DNA from: Legionella bozemanae
Lineage (GTDB): Bacteria; Pseudomonadota; Gammaproteobacteria; Legionellales; Legionellaceae
Assembly (NCBI RefSeq): GCF_001648595.1
Contig: NZ_LBAW01000001.1
Coordinates: 124,001 to 188,000 of the forward strand
Direction of reading: 5' to 3'
DNA length: 64,000 nt
The position numbers and the translations under genes are program-made. The notes under the pieces are model-generated. The model did not search any database and had not been told where the DNA came from. It saw only the letters and a program-made list of their open reading frames with translations. Below, in pieces: positions 45,134 through 53,137 of this stretch (the stretch's first letter is position 1; every line of letters starts with the position of its first letter).

Positions 45134-46093
45134 ATGTTTGAACATCTTTCCAATTACCAACGGGCCAATCCTGCACTTTGGCAAGGTAGAAAAGATACTA
45201 TCAATGCAGAACGGTTCTTTCAAAAAATTATTTTTCCTGTGCAACAAACCGATCTCATTACCAAAGAGAAAAAAACTGTTTTCCTAGGCTTTGCCAGTGA
45301 TGCGGGTGTTCGTCGCAATATGGGAAGACCCGGAGCAAAATTAGGACCAGATCAAATCAAAACGCAATTGGCAAAACTGCCTTGCTCCATAGATAAACCT
45401 CTTTATGACTTAGGCACTATTTTTTGTGAAGAGGATGAACTAGAAACGGCACAAGCACAGTTTGCCCATTTAATTAGTTTTTGCCATCAACAAGGTCACC
45501 AAACTGTTGCCTTAGGTGGAGGACATGAAATTGCATGGGCACATTATCAGGGTTTGGCACCTCATTATAGTAAATTGGGGATTATTAATTTTGATGCCCA
45601 TTTTGATTTAAGGCCACATCAAAAAAACCAGCCAGGTACATCGGGAACCCCTTTTTCACAAATCGCAGCCTACTGTAAAGAAAATAATCAACCTTTCCAT
45701 TATTGCTGTCTTGGTATCCAAAAAATGGGAAACACACCTTCTCTTTTTGAGCGGGCTAATGAGCTTAATGTTAATTATCTAACTGCAGAAGAGTTATATG
45801 CGAATAGTTTAGCCTGGCATTTAGCTTTTCTTGATGATTTCATGCTCAATTTGGATCATATTTATCTGACTCTATGCTTGGATGTTTTAGCAGAATCATT
45901 TGCTCCAGGTGTCAGTGCGCCACAACCGCTGGGACTTACTCCCTGGCAAATTTTACCGCTCTTGAAATACATTATTCAAAGTGGCAAAGTAGTTAGTTTT
46001 GATGTTGCTGAACTGTCACCGCCTTTGGATCACGAACAAAAAACTGCTAGACTGGCGGCCCTTATTATCGCAGAATTGCTACATACTATTTAA
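45134..46093 (+). CDS. hutG: formimidoylglutamase HutG
   Basis: HutG hydrolyses N-formimino-L-glutamate to glutamate and formamide, the step after HutI. The 319-residue arginase-fold protein shows the metal motifs GGGHEIAWAHY and NFDAHFDLRP and the late block LCLDVLAESFAPGVSAPQPLG. In the last block the first of the two usual Asp ligands (S-x-D-x-D) is Cys, leaving one Asp; this may be a feature of the HutG branch. AGGGAGAG lies before the ATG. It faces away from hutI, separated by decayed genes. Confidence 0.92.
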   Translation: MFEHLSNYQRANPALWQGRKDTINAERFFQKIIFPVQQTDLITKEKKTVFLGFASDAGVRRNMGRPGAKLGPDQIKTQLAKLPCSIDKPLYDLGTIFCEEDELETAQAQFAHLISFCHQQGHQTVALGGGHEIAWAHYQGLAPHYSKLGIINFDAHFDLRPHQKNQPGTSGTPFSQIAAYCKENNQPFHYCCLGIQKMGNTPSLFERANELNVNYLTAEELYANSLAWHLAFLDDFMLNLDHIYLTLCLDVLAESFAPGVSAPQPLGLTPWQILPLLKYIIQSGKVVSFDVAELSPPLDHEQKTARLAALIIAELLHTI

Positions 46094-46105
46094 GGAGTCA
46101 ATTTC

Positions 46106-47020
46106 ATGAAGAACACATTACTATGGGGTACCCTTTTTGCTCTGATTGGTACTCAAGTACATGCTGATGTTACTCAGTCAGTAACGACACCTGCTCCTCA
46201 AACCCCAGGCGCCATGCAACCAACACCCGTTACCCCAACTCCTCCTGGCCAAAATTTACCCTCCGTAAATCCAACACCAGCACCAGCTGCCGCCATCAAT
46301 TGTGAGTATAAAATTTCTCCAGATACTAAAACTATTGATCAGTCATTGGTTATGAAATGGGCCGCTAAAGCGGTTACCCAAGCTTTTGACTTTGATCCAA
46401 ATAACTTAGACGCCCAACTGCAAAAATTGCAATCCTGTTTTACTGAGCAAGGATGGACTGGTTTTAATACGGCGTTACAAAAATCAGGTAATTTGGAAGC
46501 GATTAAATCCCAAAAACTGACAGTAAGCAGTCAAGTAACGGGACAAATTGTAGTAACAGAAGCAAAAGACAATCAATGGAAAATTAATTTGCCACTGCAA
46601 GTTGTTTATCAGAATGATAAAGAAAAAGTAACACAATTACTCAGCGTTGACTTAACTGTAGGGCGTAAGATAACTGGAGATTTGGGAATTACTCAAATGA
46701 TTGCTGCTCCAAGGGGGACAGTAACTCAAAAACTACCGCCCGATTTTAATCCTAACCCAGCTACGGTAATGAATCCAAATATTGAAACGACAACCCCAAC
46801 AACTACACCGACTACGACCACACCAACACCAACAACAGCCACACCCACAACAACTGCACCGACTACGACCACACCAACAACTCAAACTGCACCTCCTACT
46901 ACCTCAACACAGCCAACTTCTGCAAATCCTTCGGCAACCCAAACTCCAGCTACTCCTGGACAACCTACTTTGCCAGAAAATCGCTCCACACAACCCACAC
47001 TTCCAACTAATACCCCTTAA
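46106..47020 (+). CDS. secreted DotI/IcmL-like protein with Pro/Thr-rich tail
   Basis: The 304-residue protein has a signal peptide (about 1-20) and a short Pro-rich linker. An IcmL/DotI-like periplasmic domain spans about 66-190 (SLVMKWAAKAVTQAFDFDPNNL, CFTEQGWTGFNTALQKSGNLEAIKSQKLTVSSQ, NQWKINLPLQVVYQN). The tail of some 80 residues is almost only Thr, Pro, Ala and Gln. True DotI/IcmL has an N-terminal membrane helix and no such tail, so this is a stand-alone paralogue, perhaps exported to the periplasm or surface. It starts 12 bases after hutG, with AAGGAG upstream, and may be co-transcribed. Confidence 0.83.
   Translation: MKNTLLWGTLFALIGTQVHADVTQSVTTPAPQTPGAMQPTPVTPTPPGQNLPSVNPTPAPAAAINCEYKISPDTKTIDQSLVMKWAAKAVTQAFDFDPNNLDAQLQKLQSCFTEQGWTGFNTALQKSGNLEAIKSQKLTVSSQVTGQIVVTEAKDNQWKINLPLQVVYQNDKEKVTQLLSVDLTVGRKITGDLGITQMIAAPRGTVTQKLPPDFNPNPATVMNPNIETTTPTTTPTTTTPTPTTATPTTTAPTTTTPTTQTAPPTTSTQPTSANPSATQTPATPGQPTLPENRSTQPTLPTNTP
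46806..46879 (+). repeat. 51-bp in-frame tandem repeat in the Thr/Pro tail
   Basis: The 23-base sequence beginning CACCGACTACGACCACACC occurs at 46806-46828 and again at 46857-46879, a 51-base (17-codon) period, embedded in ACA/CCA-rich DNA. Such repeats can change copy number by slippage without breaking the frame. Confidence 0.8.
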
Positions 47021-47050
47021 TTTGGCATTGTCTTTCTTGATGGGAAAAGG

Positions 47051-47133
47051 TAGCCTGGGTGATAACCCGGGTTATAGAAAAGTGATGTTTATCCAGAAAC
47101 CTGGGTTTCGGCTTCGCCTTCACCCAGGCTACA
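47051..47133. repeat. family A repeat, asymmetric copy
   Basis: The left arm TAGCCTGGGTGATAACCCGGG and right arm CCTGGGTTTCGGCTTCGC...CACCCAGGCTACA keep the terminal 10-12 bases of family A, but the inner parts have diverged. It separates two convergent genes and may be a terminator. Confidence 0.8.
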
Positions 47134-47162
47134 TTAGATTAAGGTATTGTTTACCTTAGGTT

Positions 47163-47771
47163 TTATGCGGATTTAATAGCTGGTTTATTGGCGCCAGGCT
47201 CGTTAGGGTATTCCAATACAATAACTTTTGTACCTATTTGGAAAAAGTTTTCACTTAACCATTTGGCAGCACTCGGGAAGATACGCACGCAGCCATGACT
47301 TGATGGATGTTCAGGAACTTCATATGCAGCATGGATAGTATATCCTTGATAGAAATAGGTACAATAAGGCATTTTTGCGCCACCTTTAGTATCTACAGGA
47401 TATTCCCCAGACTTACAATCAACCCCTCTGCGATTATAAACTTTAAAAGTTCCGGTAACAGTTCTGCACGATTGATTTGAATTTTCTTCACATGCATCAA
47501 TACCTCCTGATCCACCGCCAGTCAGTAAGCGATTACCTTCTTCATCATAAGCAGCCCATGCAGAAACCTTTGGATCGAAAATAAAACGTTTTTCACCTGT
47601 GGCCTGAATCTTCTGAGGATAATAATCACGACCTCGTTTGTCTTTTGTATAATGAACCGTCCGATGCACATAACCTGCATCATCAGTAATTAAAGTAGAT
47701 GGATCATTCTCAACACAGGATGTTAACCCTCCAATACACAGTAACAAACCTGCCCAAAACAACTTATTCAT
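47163..47771 (-). CDS. L,D-transpeptidase (YkuD) lipoprotein, EnhA-like
   Basis: The 202-residue lipoprotein has its lipobox at Cys19 (LTSC) and a C-terminal YkuD domain with the catalytic HxxSHGCVR motif (His159, Cys161, Arg163). L,D-transpeptidases make 3-3 peptidoglycan cross-links or anchor proteins to the wall. In Legionella, members of this family are named enhanced-entry proteins (EnhA), and this one fits that group. Four extra Cys (94, 102, 119, 137) may form disulfides. GGAGATAAA precedes the ATG. Confidence 0.9.
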   Translation of the reverse strand: MNKLFWAGLLLCIGGLTSCVENDPSTLITDDAGYVHRTVHYTKDKRGRDYYPQKIQATGEKRFIFDPKVSAWAAYDEEGNRLLTGGGSGGIDACEENSNQSCRTVTGTFKVYNRRGVDCKSGEYPVDTKGGAKMPYCTYFYQGYTIHAAYEVPEHPSSHGCVRIFPSAAKWLSENFFQIGTKVIVLEYPNEPGANKPAIKSA

Positions 47772-47818
47772 TTTATCTCCACTTAATTAAAACTTGAAAC
47801 ATAACTACTTGCCCCACA

Positions 47819-47898
47819 CTATGCCCCGCGGGTTGTCCGCGAGAGCCAGGAATCCCATAGCATTATTGAATCCCGTGGACAACCCGCGGGACGTAGGC
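47819..47898. repeat. family C palindrome, largest copy
   Basis: TATGCCCCGCGGGTTGTCCG (from 47820) and its near-complement CCCGTGGACAACCCGCGGGA (47872 onward, running to ACGTAGGCA) form arms of about 22 bases with a few mismatches and a 30-base centre. It lies between ettA and the L,D-transpeptidase gene. Confidence 0.8.
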
Positions 47899-47922
47899 AA
47901 GAGAGAGCAGTTACCTTGAAAC

Positions 47923-49596
47923 TTACGACTCTAATTTTCTGTATTTAATTCGTGATGGCCTATCTGCTGCATCACCCAAACGACGTCTTCGATCCGCTTC
48001 GTAATCAGTGTAATTGCCTTCAATAAAGGTAATTTGGGAATCACCTTCAAAAGCCATCAGATGAGTACAAATTCTATCTAAAAACCATCGATCATGCGAA
48101 ATCACAATAACACAACCAGGGAAATTGAGAATTGCATCTTCCAAAGCACGTAAAGTCTCGACATCCAAATCATTACTGGGCTCGTCAAGTAATAATACAT
48201 TTCCACCGCTTTTTAGTAATTTAGCCAGATGAACACGATTTCGCTCTCCTCCAGAAAGTTGAGCCATTTTCTTTTGTTGATCTGTACCTTTAAAATTAAA
48301 ACGTCCCACATAGGCACGTGAAGGCATTTGAAAACTCCCTACTTGCATGATGTCATGGCCATCAGAAATCTCTTCCCATACTGTTTTATTGGGATTTAAT
48401 TCATCACGCATCTGGTCTACATAAGCCAATTGGACTGTTTCACCAACACGAATCACTCCATCATCAGGCTTTTCCTGACCAGTAATCATTTTCAGGAATG
48501 TAGACTTACCTGCCCCGTTAGGACCAATAATCCCTAAGATACCGCCTTTAGGAAGTTTAAAATCTAAATTTTCAATTAAAATTCGATCACCAAATGATTT
48601 TGTAATTTTCTCCCCTTCAAGAACTAGCTCACCCAAACGCTCACCAGGTGGGATATATATTTCATTGGTTTCGTTACGCTTTTGAAACTCTTTCGAATTC
48701 ATTTCTTCAAATCGAGCAAGACGCGCCTTATTTTTGGCATGACGTCCTTTAGGTGAAGTTCGTACCCACTCTAATTCAGCTTTCATTGCACGCATATGAG
48801 CATCTTCCTGTTTCTGCTCCATCTCTAAACGTGCTTCTTTCTGCTCAAGCCATGAAGAATAATTGCCTTTGTAAGGTATTCCTTCACCACGATCCAGCTC
48901 CAATATCCATTCTGCCGCATTATCCAAGAAATATCGATCGTGGGTAATTGCAACGACGGTACCCGGAAAACCTTCAAGGTAATGTTCTAACCAAGCTACA
49001 GATTCTGCATCCAAATGGTTGGTCGGTTCATCAAGTAACAACATATCAGGGTTAGAAAGCAATAAACGACATAATGCGACTCGGCGACGCTCACCTCCTG
49101 ATAATTTACCTACAACAGCATCCCAATCAGGTAATCGCAATGCATCAGCAGCAACATCCAGTTTTCTATCTAAATCCCAACCGCCACCAGCTTCAATAGC
49201 ATTTTGCAACTCGCCCTGCTCGGCAAGTAAATTGTTCATTTCATCATCGCTCATTGGCTCTGCAAAACGCATGCTGACTTCGTCAAAGCGGGCGAGTTTT
49301 TCTTTCATATCCTTTACGCCTTCTTCAACAATTTCCCGTACTGTTTTATCCAGATCCAATTGAGGCTCTTGCTCGAGATAACCAATTTTAATTCCTGGTT
49401 GTGGTCTTGCTTCGCCCTCATATTGCGTGTCAACACCTGCCATAATACGTAATAAAGTGGACTTACCAGAACCATTCAATCCTAAGACACCAATTTTAGC
49501 GCCAGGAAAAAAACTTAATGAAATATCTTTTAAAATAAACCGCTGATTTTCAACAATTTTGCTGACACGATTCATGGTAAAAATATATTGTGACAT
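47923..49596 (-). CDS. ettA: energy-dependent translational throttle protein EttA
   Basis: EttA is an ABC-F ATPase that binds the ribosomal E site and gates the first elongation steps according to the ATP/ADP ratio. The 557-residue protein has two ABC domains (Walker A GLNGSGKST and GPNGAGKST, signatures LSGGERRRVALC and LSGGERNRVHLA, LLLDEPTNHLD and LLLDEPSNDLD). The linker carries the arm GEGIPYKGNYSSWLEQK, and the C-terminus ADRRRRLGDAADRPSRIKYRKL is EttA-specific. It has no membrane domain. CGGAG precedes the ATG. Confidence 0.96.
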   Translation of the reverse strand: MSQYIFTMNRVSKIVENQRFILKDISLSFFPGAKIGVLGLNGSGKSTLLRIMAGVDTQYEGEARPQPGIKIGYLEQEPQLDLDKTVREIVEEGVKDMKEKLARFDEVSMRFAEPMSDDEMNNLLAEQGELQNAIEAGGGWDLDRKLDVAADALRLPDWDAVVGKLSGGERRRVALCRLLLSNPDMLLLDEPTNHLDAESVAWLEHYLEGFPGTVVAITHDRYFLDNAAEWILELDRGEGIPYKGNYSSWLEQKEARLEMEQKQEDAHMRAMKAELEWVRTSPKGRHAKNKARLARFEEMNSKEFQKRNETNEIYIPPGERLGELVLEGEKITKSFGDRILIENLDFKLPKGGILGIIGPNGAGKSTFLKMITGQEKPDDGVIRVGETVQLAYVDQMRDELNPNKTVWEEISDGHDIMQVGSFQMPSRAYVGRFNFKGTDQQKKMAQLSGGERNRVHLAKLLKSGGNVLLLDEPSNDLDVETLRALEDAILNFPGCVIVISHDRWFLDRICTHLMAFEGDSQITFIEGNYTDYEADRRRRLGDAADRPSRIKYRKLES

Positions 49597-49624
49597 AACT
49601 ACTCCGTCTTTTTTAAACTGTCTT

Positions 49625-49802
49625 TGTTGCCTGGGTAGAGATATCCATTGTTATTGGTTAAGGATTTTTTCTTCTCCTACGTACTGCAATGAATTCGCGA
49701 TATCCAGTATCCTGCTCGATTTCTGGATCCTGCGAACATATTGCAGGATGTAGGCCCTTAACTTCATAGCAATGGCGATATCCCCCTCGCTCCAGGCTAC
49801 AA
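49625..49802. repeat. nested imperfect palindrome of about 178 bp
   Basis: The outer arms pair GCCTGGGTAGAG...ATATCCATTGTTAT..GTTAAGG (49629-49663) with CCCTTAAC.TCATAGCAATGG.GATATC...CTCCAGGCTACA (49755-49802). An inner pair joins CCTACGTACTGCAATG (49677-49692) with TTGCAGGATGTAGG (49741-49754), and a small ATCCAG/CTGGAT stem lies at the centre. It fills nearly the whole spacer between tdh and ettA. The ends share CCTGGGT/CCAGGCTACA with family A. Confidence 0.8.
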
Positions 49803-49854
49803 CTCTATTCTTAATTTAATCCTTAACGTACGAGTCATTGATCTTCGCTGCGTT

Positions 49855-50877
49855 CTACCAATCAAGGACTACTTTACCTGATTGACCTGATGCCATAATT
49901 TGAAATGCACGTTGGTACTCATCAACTGGGAAACGATGCGTTATGACTGGTGAAATATCTAATCCACTTTGTAACATCGCAATCATTTTATACCAAGTTT
50001 CATACATTTCACGGCCGTAAATACCTTTAATTACTAAACCTTTAAAAATAACTTGATTCCAATCAATAGCTGTTTCCTGAGGCGGGATACCTAACATAGC
50101 CACATGTCCCCCATGATTCATTGCTTTCATCATATCATTTAGGGCCATAGGGTTCCCTGACATCTCCAAACCTACATCAAAACCCTCAAGCATTCCTAAC
50201 TCGGAAGTTACATCAGCCAGCTTTTCGTACTTAATATTTACTGCGCGAGTCACACCCATTTTTCGGGCTAACTCCAAACGATAATCATTCACATCCGTAA
50301 TAACTACATGACGCGCACCTATATGCCTTACAATAGCTGCGGCCATAATACCAATTGGTCCAGCACCAGTAATCAATACATCTTCACCAACGACATCAAA
50401 AGCCAAAGCACAGTGAGTAGCATTTCCAAATGGATCAAAAATTGAAGCCTGTTCTGCAGTAACATTATCAGGAAGAACAATTACATTACTCGCCGGTATA
50501 GATAAATATTCTGCAAAGCAGCCTGGTCTATTGACACCCACGCCTAAAGTATTACGACAAAGGTGGCGTTTACCTGCGCGGCAATTTCGGCAGAAACCAC
50601 AGGTTATATGCCCTTCACCAGAAACACGCTGTCCTTCATGAAGTCCTTTTACTTCTTGCCCTACTGCAACAATTTCGCCATAAAACTCATGGCCTACAGT
50701 CATAGGTACGGGGATAGTTGCTTGCGCCCATTCATCCCAGGAATAAATATGGATGTCAGTACCACAAATTGCTGTTTTTTTCACTTTAATTAATACATCA
50801 TTGACGCCATATTCAGGTATAGCGACTTCTTCCATCCAAATTCCAGGTTCCTTTTTCGCCTTGACTAATGATTTCAT
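49855..50877 (-). CDS. tdh: L-threonine 3-dehydrogenase
   Basis: Tdh oxidises L-threonine to 2-amino-3-ketobutyrate with NAD+. The 340-residue zinc alcohol-dehydrogenase-family protein has the catalytic zinc Cys38 ([13 protein letters not shown]) with the GHE motif near 64. The structural-zinc loop [15 protein letters not shown] lies at about 93-107, and the Rossmann motif is [10 protein letters not shown]. It lies 54 bases after kbl in the classical kbl-tdh operon for threonine catabolism to glycine and acetyl-CoA. GAGGTAC precedes the ATG. Confidence 0.98.
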   Translation of the reverse strand: MKSLVKAKKEPGIWMEEVAIPEYGVNDVLIKVKKTAICGTDIHIYSWDEWAQATIPVPMTVGHEFYGEIVAVGQEVKGLHEGQRVSGEGHITCGFCRNCRAGKRHLCRNTLGVGVNRPGCFAEYLSIPASNVIVLPDNVTAEQASIFDPFGNATHCALAFDVVGEDVLITGAGPIGIMAAAIVRHIGARHVVITDVNDYRLELARKMGVTRAVNIKYEKLADVTSELGMLEGFDVGLEMSGNPMALNDMMKAMNHGGHVAMLGIPPQETAIDWNQVIFKGLVIKGIYGREMYETWYKMIAMLQSGLDISPVITHRFPVDEYQRAFQIMASGQSGKVVLDW

Positions 50878-50931
50878 AAAAGTACCTCAAATAAGATCTT
50901 CTCTGCACGAGCCAGAAAAGATGACTTTGCT

Positions 50932-52116
50932 TTAAATAACAGAAAATTCTTTACCTACAGTTTCAAATGCTTCAATTGCTTTATCCAAATGATGCAGCTC
51001 ATGTGCAGCCGACATTTGGGTACGAATTCGTGCTAAACCCTTAGGTACTACAGGATAAGAAAAACCAACCACATAGATACCTAACTCTAACAAACGGTTC
51101 GCCATACGCCCTGCCAGGCTGGCATCTCCCAACATCACAGGAATAATTGGATGTTCTCCAGGGATTAATTTAAATCCTAATTGAGTCATACCTTCACGAA
51201 AATAATGGCTGTTGCGTTTTAATTTCTCAGCCCAATGATTATTTTTCATCAAATTATCCAGCACAACACAAGAAGTATGTGCAATTACTGGAGCTAAGGT
51301 ATTTGAGAATAAATAAGGTCTGGAACGTTGGCGCAACCATTCTACTATAGTCTGATTTGCTGCCGTATAACCGCCTGAAGCACCGCCCAAAGCTTTACCC
51401 AGAGTACCTGTAACAATATCAATGCGATCACTAACCCCAAAATGCTCAGGAGTTCCACGGCCAGTTTCACCCATAAAACCAACGGCATGCGAATCGTCAA
51501 CCATAACCATGGCATCATATTTATCTGCTAATTCACAAATTGCAGGTAGATTTGCCAAAATCCCATCCATGGAAAAAACACCGTCTGTAGCAATTAAACG
51601 AAATCGTGCATTTTTAGCGGCGATCAATTGCTCTTCCAATGCGCTCATATCGTTATTAGCATATCGATAACGCGCAGCTTTACAGAGTCTAACCCCATCA
51701 ATAATGCTGGCATGATTTAATGCATCACTAATAATCGCATCTTCTTCACCTAATAAAGTTTCAAAAAGACCTGTGTTCGCATCAAAACATGAAGAATATA
51801 ATATAGTATCTTCTTTACTTAAAAATTGACTGATTTTTTGTTCAAGTTGTTTGTGAGGCGTTTGAGTACCGCAAATAAAACGCACAGAAGCCATACCATA
51901 GCCGTATTGAGCAAGTGCTTTTTGCCCTTCAGCAATAAGTTGAGGATCATTGGCCAAACCCAAATAATTATTAGCACATAGATTGATTACTTCTTCATGA
52001 TTTACTGTGACAGCGGCTTGTTGCTGACTGGAAATAACCCGCTCTGATTTATATAAGCCTTCATTTTTAAGTGTCGCTATTTCAGTTTGCAAATAATCAG
52101 TAAATTGCTCAAGCAC
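50932..52116 (-). CDS. kbl: 2-amino-3-ketobutyrate CoA ligase (glycine C-acetyltransferase)
   Basis: Kbl cleaves the Tdh product with CoA to glycine and acetyl-CoA. The 394-residue PLP enzyme of the alpha-oxoamine synthase family shows [48 protein letters not shown] and the PLP lysine in [16 protein letters not shown] (about residue 240). The start is a GTG with AGGAG 6 bases upstream. It is the first gene of kbl-tdh. Confidence 0.97.
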   Translation of the reverse strand: MLEQFTDYLQTEIATLKNEGLYKSERVISSQQQAAVTVNHEEVINLCANNYLGLANDPQLIAEGQKALAQYGYGMASVRFICGTQTPHKQLEQKISQFLSKEDTILYSSCFDANTGLFETLLGEEDAIISDALNHASIIDGVRLCKAARYRYANNDMSALEEQLIAAKNARFRLIATDGVFSMDGILANLPAICELADKYDAMVMVDDSHAVGFMGETGRGTPEHFGVSDRIDIVTGTLGKALGGASGGYTAANQTIVEWLRQRSRPYLFSNTLAPVIAHTSCVVLDNLMKNNHWAEKLKRNSHYFREGMTQLGFKLIPGEHPIIPVMLGDASLAGRMANRLLELGIYVVGFSYPVVPKGLARIRTQMSAAHELHHLDKAIEAFETVGKEFSVI

Positions 52117-52471
52117 TGCATTCTCCTCTCATTGAATTATCATAAATTCCCCAGACCAGTAATCTTCTGAGGGAATCAAAAATCTATTTAAGAAAACTAT
52201 TAAAAATAGTGGATCATAGCAAACTTTAAACAGAGTCACCACGAAATTTGGGATTCAAGCATTATTTCTTAGCACATACGCTGTTTTTTTGCTAAGATTG
52301 TGCCAAAGTTTTTAAAGTGTGTTGACAATTCGCTCCACAAATTCGTTTCGCAGCATATTTGCGGAATTCCAAAATCCCCAAATGTGAAATCCGTTGAACA
52401 CATCGCAAAAGCGGGGATTTTGGCAAATGAATAGTCAATCTTAACCTAAAACAATCAACACGGTAGAACAA
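52117..52471. other. intergenic region between divergent kbl and methyltransferase genes
   Basis: About 355 bases. The one structured element is an inverted repeat CCAAAATCCCC (52369-52379) / GGGGATTTTGG (52413-52423) about 50 bases before the methyltransferase start. The rest is AT-rich, and I cannot place promoters with confidence. Confidence 0.6.
52369..52423. promoter_or_regulatory. 11-bp inverted repeat upstream of the pcm-like gene
   Basis: Perfect complementary arms CCAAAATCCCC and GGGGATTTTGG are separated by 33 bases, 48 bases before the start codon at 52472. It could be an operator with two half-sites or a leader RNA stem. No plus-strand gene ends upstream, so it is not a gene terminator. 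Confidence 0.5.
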
Positions 52472-53125
52472 ATGAGTTATCAAAGCGCACGTATTAACAT
52501 GGTCAAGCAACAACTTCGAACTGGCGATGTTTTAAACGAATCCATACTTGATTTGTATGATGTAGTACTCAGACATGAATTCGTTCCCGAACAATTTACA
52601 AATTTTGCTTATTCAGATATGCAGATACCTCTTAATCATGGCCAACGCATGCTTACACCTTTAGAAGAAGGACAAATTTTGCAGGCTCTCGATCTGCAAG
52701 GTCACGAAACGGTTTTAGAAGTAGGTACAGGCAGTGGATTTTTTACTGCGATGCTCAGTAAATTGTGTAAAAAAGTAATTAGCATAGATTATTATGCGGA
52801 TTTCACGAACAATGCTGCTCAGAAATTAAAAGAGCATCACTGCGATAATGTTGAATTAATTACTGGGGACGCCAACCAAGGTTGGTTAGAAGATGCTCCT
52901 TATGATGTTGTCATATTCACCGGTGCAATAGAAAAAATAACTGAAACCCAAAGATTACAGGTACTTCCCGGCGGAAAATTATTTGTTATTGAAGGAACAT
53001 CACCTGTAATGCAAGGTCGATTATATGAACTGGATCATCATGAAAATTGGCATGAATCACTGCTTTTTGAAACAAACATCCCCTTACTGATCAATAAATC
53101 AAAGCCCAAAGAATTTGTATTTTAG
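52472..53125 (+). CDS. protein-L-isoaspartate O-methyltransferase-like protein
   Basis: The 217-residue protein belongs to the PCMT family of SAM methyltransferases that start repair of isoaspartyl residues. It shows ARINMVKQQLRTGDV, the pre-motif REQ/FVPEQF..YSDMQIPLNHGQRMLTP and SAM motif I VLEVGTGSGFFTAMLS, with motif II/III around APYDVVIFTGAIEKI. The usual active-site loop is altered, so catalysis is not certain. It lies 12 bases before tolC, an arrangement found in other gamma-proteobacteria, and the two are probably co-transcribed. Confidence 0.88.
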   Translation: MSYQSARINMVKQQLRTGDVLNESILDLYDVVLRHEFVPEQFTNFAYSDMQIPLNHGQRMLTPLEEGQILQALDLQGHETVLEVGTGSGFFTAMLSKLCKKVISIDYYADFTNNAAQKLKEHHCDNVELITGDANQGWLEDAPYDVVIFTGAIEKITETQRLQVLPGGKLFVIEGTSPVMQGRLYELDHHENWHESLLFETNIPLLINKSKPKEFVF

Positions 53126-53137
53126 GATGTAGTTTAA

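Noticed and set aside
46782-47159. 125-codon frame over the Thr/Pro tail, rich in Gln, His and Leu
   Set aside because: It is an out-of-frame reading of the ACA/CCA-rich repeats of the IcmL-like gene, and it runs on into a family A repeat.
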